Assembly: GCA_030042795.1 (NCBI GenBank)
Contig: JASHYZ010000593.1
Coordinates: forward strand, 1 to 6,958
DNA from: Terriglobia bacterium
GTDB taxonomy: Bacteria; Acidobacteriota; Terriglobia; UBA7540
DNA length: 6,958 nucleotides
Direction of reading: 5' to 3'
How positions within the stretch are numbered: position 1 is the stretch's first letter; every line of letters begins with the position of its first letter. Positions 3,666-6,958 of the stretch are shown one piece after another. The notes beneath the pieces were generated by a model. The model saw only the letters and a list, made by a program, of their open reading frames with translations, did not search any database and was not told the DNA's origin. A program made the position numbers and the translations under genes.

Positions 3666-6176
3666 CTAGAATGTCGTTGAAAGGCGAGCGACGTATTGGC
3701 GCGAGGGGCCGAGTGCGTTGCCGGAGAAGAGTCCTCCGAAGTCGATTACTTCAAGCGTGTTGCTCAGGTTTTCGACGTCAGCCTGGAAGCGTACCGAACG
3801 GTTTTCCCGCCGGTAGACATCGATGCCCACCGAAGCATCCTCCGTGAGGTACGGATCGATGCGCGAGAGGTTAAAATCGAGGCGATTAATCACGTTTTGA
3901 CCATATTCTGTGGCGTAGAGTTGTGGGGATTCATCGGGTTCGAACGGCAGGCCACTGTTGTAAGCGCCGCCCACGGCAACCCACAGGCGCCGGGTGACCT
4001 GATAGCGGAGGCGGGCGCGAACGGTGTTCCGCTGGTCTTGCGAATCGGGAAAGTGTCCGACTAGCTGCGTGTTGATGAGGTTGCCGTTCGGCCCGACAGC
4101 CACGCCGCTCTCCGATCCCAGCAGAAGACCGCCTACTACGGGGAGCCAGCAGTTCCCTACGATCCAGGAGTAACTGGCAAAGCCGGAGAATTTCCCCCAG
4201 TGTGGGACTTCGAGCTTTCCCTCGGCGCCGTAAAGGATGGCCTTTCTGAAGGCGATAGGGAAGCTGATGGCGGTGTTTAGAATGGAATCGTCGTCGGCGT
4301 AATTGGCCTCGTTCCGGCGGAACATATTTGCGTCGAAGCGCAAGTTCCCGAAGAATGCCTTGGTCAATCCCGCTTCATAATAATCTCCGAGCGAAGGCAA
4401 AACGTTCTGCCGCAAGGAAATGGGATCGAAATTCAGCACCTCTGGAGAACTGGATAGAAGAATGTTCTCGTAGGACGGCGGCTGGAAGACGCGGTCATAG
4501 GCGATGTGTACATTGAGACCGGCGGAGTGAAAATAACGCGAGGCGGCAAAGCGCGGACTTACGGCGTTCTTGTTGACCAGTAACTGGTAGTGGTCCCAGC
4601 GGACGCCGGCGTTGACCGTCCAATTGCCGAATTGAATTAAGTCCTGAACATAAGCCGACTGTTCAAGGTCCGGGTGGTTCTGGGCAAATGCAAAGTTGAT
4701 CGCGGTGCCGGGGTCGAACAAGCCTAGGTTAATGGGGCACTGAGGGGCATTTACGCCGAGCGGACCGGAGCAGTCGGGAATAGAGTCGCTGAAGCTCTCG
4801 TGCAGGAAGAGATTGTCGGATTCAACGCCCACCTTCCATTCCTGCCTGCCATGATGAACGGCGAGGCTGCCGTTAAAGTAGATCTCCTTGAAGTCGTTGT
4901 GCTGGGTTGCGTAGATAGGCCACGACAATGGGTTGGAGTAAAAGTCATTGGGGTCATTGCGGACCATGCCCCGCAGCCAGCCTACGGTGTTGGAGGAAAA
5001 GGTGTGCTGGTAGGAAACGGTGCCCATCGTTTCAAAGTCGCCGCCGTTCTGTAGCTGCCCCCCAGGAATATAAACGCAGTCGCTTGGCTCCTGGCCGGCG
5101 GGAACGGACGGGCAGCCGACGTCGTTGTCCGCATTCGGCACCCAGGCTCCATTTTCCTGCACATATTCGTTGGGGATTTCGTAGCGCGCGAGTTCATGAC
5201 GAACACTAACCTGAAGGCGATCCTTGGGCGTAAAGTCACGCGCATAGTGCAGGGCGAAGTCACCGACGGTGCCCGTGTTTGTGTAGTTTGCTGTAACCAC
5301 GGGGTTGAGATAGTGGCTGCTCATCCCTCCGCTCACGCTGCCACTCAAGGTGTTCTTACCCCACCCGTACATTGCTTCGGCGAACCCATTCGCCGTGTCA
5401 AAGCTGCCGCCGGAAAGCACCACCTGCCCGTGCAGCCCCGGCTGGGAGTCTTGCAACGTATTAACTTCGATGACGCCCCCCATTCTGCGTCCATACTCCG
5501 CCGGAAAGCCGCCGGTGTAGATGCTCATCGATTGCACGTCGTCTGCCTCAATTTCGGTGCCGAAACTTGGTGAGCGATTATCGATCAAAGGAATGCCGTC
5601 GACTACAAACTGGGTCTGGTACTCCGAGCCGCGCGGGTGCAACACCGCATTGCCTTCATATAGCCAGCCGGGTTGCGAATTCACCAAGTCCTGCAACGAA
5701 CGGCCTGGTATTGAGGCAAGCCGGTTTTGGATGAAGCTCGAGCCTATGCGGTTAACACTGCCAGCCTGATTGGGATCAATTAGCGTGCCGGCGGCGCTTA
5801 CCGTTACGGATTGACTCACCGTCGGCAGTTTAAGTTGGATTCCGTGTTCCGTCGGAATGGATGAGCGAATCTCAACAAACTGAGATACTGGGGCAAAGCC
5901 AGGTTGCTTAATTTCGAGTTCATAGATGCCGTAAGGCAGGCGCAGCACGTCAAGGATGCCCCCCTCGTTGGTCGTGAGAGTGTTTCGATACTCATTCGCT
6001 TCGCTGATGATCTCAACCGTGGTCTTCACACCACGGCCAGACGGATCGGTCACCTGCAAACGTAGCTCGCCGCTGTTGGTCTGGCCGAAGGCCGGCAGGG
6101 CGGCAACGAGACAAATGACCATCAGCTTCGCTACAAGAAAGCAACCTTCACACTTCGACTCTTGACGTCCCGGCAA
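3666..6176 (-). CDS. TonB-dependent outer-membrane receptor with carboxypeptidase-regulatory-like N-domain
   Basis: The product is 836 residues from a TTG start. A signal peptide has its hydrophobic core at about 18-29 and likely cleavage near AFG-Q (29-32). Residues about 36-116 form a CarboxypepD_reg-like beta-sandwich (ELRLQVTDPSGRGV; YGIYELEIKQPGFAP), the usual leader of Acidobacteriota and Bacteroidota receptors. Residues about 118-240 form the plug, with SVTVSA, FVVDGIPL (190-197), YTGGFPAEYGRRMGGVIEV (220-238). The remainder is a 22-strand-type beta-barrel that ends in Phe, the aromatic terminus favoured for BAM-driven insertion. No clear TonB box was seen. Cys pairs C355/C367 and C469/C480 fall in predicted outer loops and may be disulfides. 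The length is shorter than the roughly 1000-1200-residue receptors also common in Acidobacteriota. The substrate cannot be read from sequence. The start is uncertain: ATG 6122 (M19) would leave no positive n-region, and the TTG has only a GGGGG five bases upstream. The gene reads toward sigma and anti-sigma, so it may be their signal-receiving or regulated partner. Confidence 0.9.
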   Translation of the reverse strand: MPGRQESKCEGCFLVAKLMVICLVAALPAFGQTNSGELRLQVTDPSGRGVKTTVEIISEANEYRNTLTTNEGGILDVLRLPYGIYELEIKQPGFAPVSQFVEIRSSIPTEHGIQLKLPTVSQSVTVSAAGTLIDPNQAGSVNRIGSSFIQNRLASIPGRSLQDLVNSQPGWLYEGNAVLHPRGSEYQTQFVVDGIPLIDNRSPSFGTEIEADDVQSMSIYTGGFPAEYGRRMGGVIEVNTLQDSQPGLHGQVVLSGGSFDTANGFAEAMYGWGKNTLSGSVSGGMSSHYLNPVVTANYTNTGTVGDFALHYARDFTPKDRLQVSVRHELARYEIPNEYVQENGAWVPNADNDVGCPSVPAGQEPSDCVYIPGGQLQNGGDFETMGTVSYQHTFSSNTVGWLRGMVRNDPNDFYSNPLSWPIYATQHNDFKEIYFNGSLAVHHGRQEWKVGVESDNLFLHESFSDSIPDCSGPLGVNAPQCPINLGLFDPGTAINFAFAQNHPDLEQSAYVQDLIQFGNWTVNAGVRWDHYQLLVNKNAVSPRFAASRYFHSAGLNVHIAYDRVFQPPSYENILLSSSPEVLNFDPISLRQNVLPSLGDYYEAGLTKAFFGNLRFDANMFRRNEANYADDDSILNTAISFPIAFRKAILYGAEGKLEVPHWGKFSGFASYSWIVGNCWLPVVGGLLLGSESGVAVGPNGNLINTQLVGHFPDSQDQRNTVRARLRYQVTRRLWVAVGGAYNSGLPFEPDESPQLYATEYGQNVINRLDFNLSRIDPYLTEDASVGIDVYRRENRSVRFQADVENLSNTLEVIDFGGLFSGNALGPSRQYVARLSTTF

Positions 6177-6296
6177 TGAAACCCCCGTCAGTTAGGTGCT
6201 ATCGGCAACGGAGCGCCCCTGTTGCGCGCCTGCCACATGAGGTATTCTCGTTCGTGCCTTCTTGTTCAGCCTTTTTTTGGGATTGGAGAACCCCAG
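6177..6296. promoter_or_regulatory. Divergent intergenic region between receptor and aminopeptidase
   Basis: This 120-bp gap must hold the promoters of both outward genes. On the plus strand TTGCGC (6222-6227) and TATTCT (6243-6248) are 15 bases apart, slightly short for a sigma-70 promoter. On the minus strand CTGAAC and GAATAC, about 16 bases apart (6271-6244), are a possible but weak pair toward the receptor. I see no clear ECF-type -35 (GGAAC). A T-run (6272-6278) follows no stem. The promoter calls are tentative. Confidence 0.35.
6285..6288 (+). promoter_or_regulatory. Ribosome binding site of the aminopeptidase gene
   Basis: GGAG lies 8 bases before the ATG at 6297. It supports that start, which also gives a complete signal peptide. 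Confidence 0.65.
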
Positions 6297-6958
6297 ATGT
6301 TGAGCCGCGAGGCGTGCGAGACGCGAAGATCATCCACGGTACTCATAGCTGTAGCGCTCGTGCTTATCAGCACGAGCGGGTCCGCTCTGGCATGGGATCG
6401 TGGTGACCTCAATGACTACCGTGTGCGCAGAGCCGAAGTGGTGCGCCGCGTCGGCGACGATGTTAACGATGTTGTGGTTCTTTTCGGCGACAAGGAAAGC
6501 GACGTTGCCGCGTCTGTGACGACATTCCGGCAGAACGAAGAGTTTTACTATCTTACCGGCTGGCACGAGCCTGGCGCTATCATGCTCCTGATTCCGAAAG
6601 AAGCAAGCGCCGGCAGCCCGGCTGAACTCGGTCAAGAGATCCTGTACCTCCCGTCGCGCAACCTCCGTCTCGAAAGGTGGAACGGACCCCGCCTCGATCC
6701 CGATTCGCCGGACGCCCCGGCACAGACCGGCTTCGCTGCCGTGCGCAGCACGAACCTGTTTCATGCCGATTTGTTGGAAGCGCTGAAGAAGTTTCCCAGG
6801 ATTTGCACCGAGCTTACGCCGCAACCTGAAAGTGGCGAGGAGGACCTCCAGAAAGAAGAGGTCGCCAGTCTGCGCCAAATCGCACCATTGGACCACTTTG
6901 AGGACCTGCGTCCCGTACTCAGTTCGATGAGAGCTGTAAAGTCGGCAGGAGAGATTGC
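6297..6958 (+). CDS. Exported Xaa-Pro aminopeptidase-like protein, N-terminal part (M24B), cut by window edge
   Basis: The frame is open from ATG 6297 to the window end, giving 220 codons with no stop. Residues 1-32 form a Sec signal peptide: Arg-rich start, hydrophobic STVLIAVALVLIS, and a cut after SALA. Residues about 38-165 match the AMP_N domain that precedes the pita-bread metallopeptidase domain of aminopeptidase P. Diagnostic pieces are VVVLFGDKES (59-68), FRQNEEFYYLTG (77-88), EPGAIMLLIPKE (91-102), ILYLPSRNLRLERWNG (115-130) and, near the edge, LRPVLSSMRAVKSAGEI (204-220), equivalent to the linker entering the catalytic domain. Family members remove an N-terminal residue next to proline with two metal ions. 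The five metal ligands lie in the missing C-terminal half, so activity cannot be judged here. Export puts it in the periplasm or outside, unlike cytoplasmic PepP of Escherichia coli. The minus-strand open frame across 6896-6330 is only its shadow. Confidence 0.88.
   Translation, partial: MLSREACETRRSSTVLIAVALVLISTSGSALAWDRGDLNDYRVRRAEVVRRVGDDVNDVVVLFGDKESDVAASVTTFRQNEEFYYLTGWHEPGAIMLLIPKEASAGSPAELGQEILYLPSRNLRLERWNGPRLDPDSPDAPAQTGFAAVRSTNLFHADLLEALKKFPRICTELTPQPESGEEDLQKEEVASLRQIAPLDHFEDLRPVLSSMRAVKSAGEI

Noticed and set aside
6244..6276. ECF-type promoter before the receptor, which would show autoregulation
   Set aside because: No GGAAC-like -35 with a suitable -10 was found. The weak CTGAAC / GAATAC pair is not enough to claim one.
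6330..6896. A 188-codon minus-strand open frame
   Set aside because: It is antisense to the aminopeptidase gene, which has a signal peptide, an SD and recognisable domain motifs. The minus-strand protein has no recognisable features.

Overview
The window looks like a piece of a moderately GC-rich chromosome from a Gram-negative bacterium, most likely an Acidobacteriota member. The evidence is the style of the TonB-dependent receptor (a carboxypeptidase-regulatory-like domain ahead of the plug), an ECF sigma factor paired with a zinc-finger anti-sigma factor, and an exported M24-type aminopeptidase. The phylum is an inference from protein style; there is no rRNA or other marker gene here.

Layout from left to right. 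Positions 1-305 hold no gene I can support. Positions 316-1752 are one complete but dead IS4-family insertion sequence, with matching terminal inverted repeats and a decayed 10-bp target duplication. Its transposase, on the minus strand, is broken three times: a one-base loss near 1328, a small 102-bp insertion at 533-634 flanked by ACTAG, and a one-base loss in an A-run at 395-398. Undoing all three gives a clean 389-residue DDE transposase that ends inside the left terminal repeat. The 102-bp insert is AT-rich, has imperfect inverted ends and looks like a tiny MITE. Positions 1763-2169 are non-coding and carry a cluster of AGGTTCG repeats and a perfect 8-bp stem-loop.

From 2170 to 6176 three genes read leftwards in the order TonB-dependent receptor, ECF sigma factor, anti-sigma factor. 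Sigma and anti-sigma are 5 bases apart and surely coupled. The receptor stops 69 bases before sigma, so one operon is plausible. The anti-sigma factor is the most interesting protein. It has a cytoplasmic HxxxCxxC zinc-finger module, one membrane segment, and an exported C-terminal domain resembling a family of small exported HNH-nuclease-like proteins, with the first catalytic histidine replaced by tyrosine. A plausible working model is a cell-surface signalling unit in which that periplasmic domain senses a ligand or partner and controls sigma release.

Divergent from the receptor, across 120 bases, the plus strand carries the first 220 codons of an exported Xaa-Pro aminopeptidase-like protein (M24B family), cut by the window edge. 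A receptor beside a secreted or periplasmic peptidase would fit uptake and processing of peptides, but this is only a context inference.
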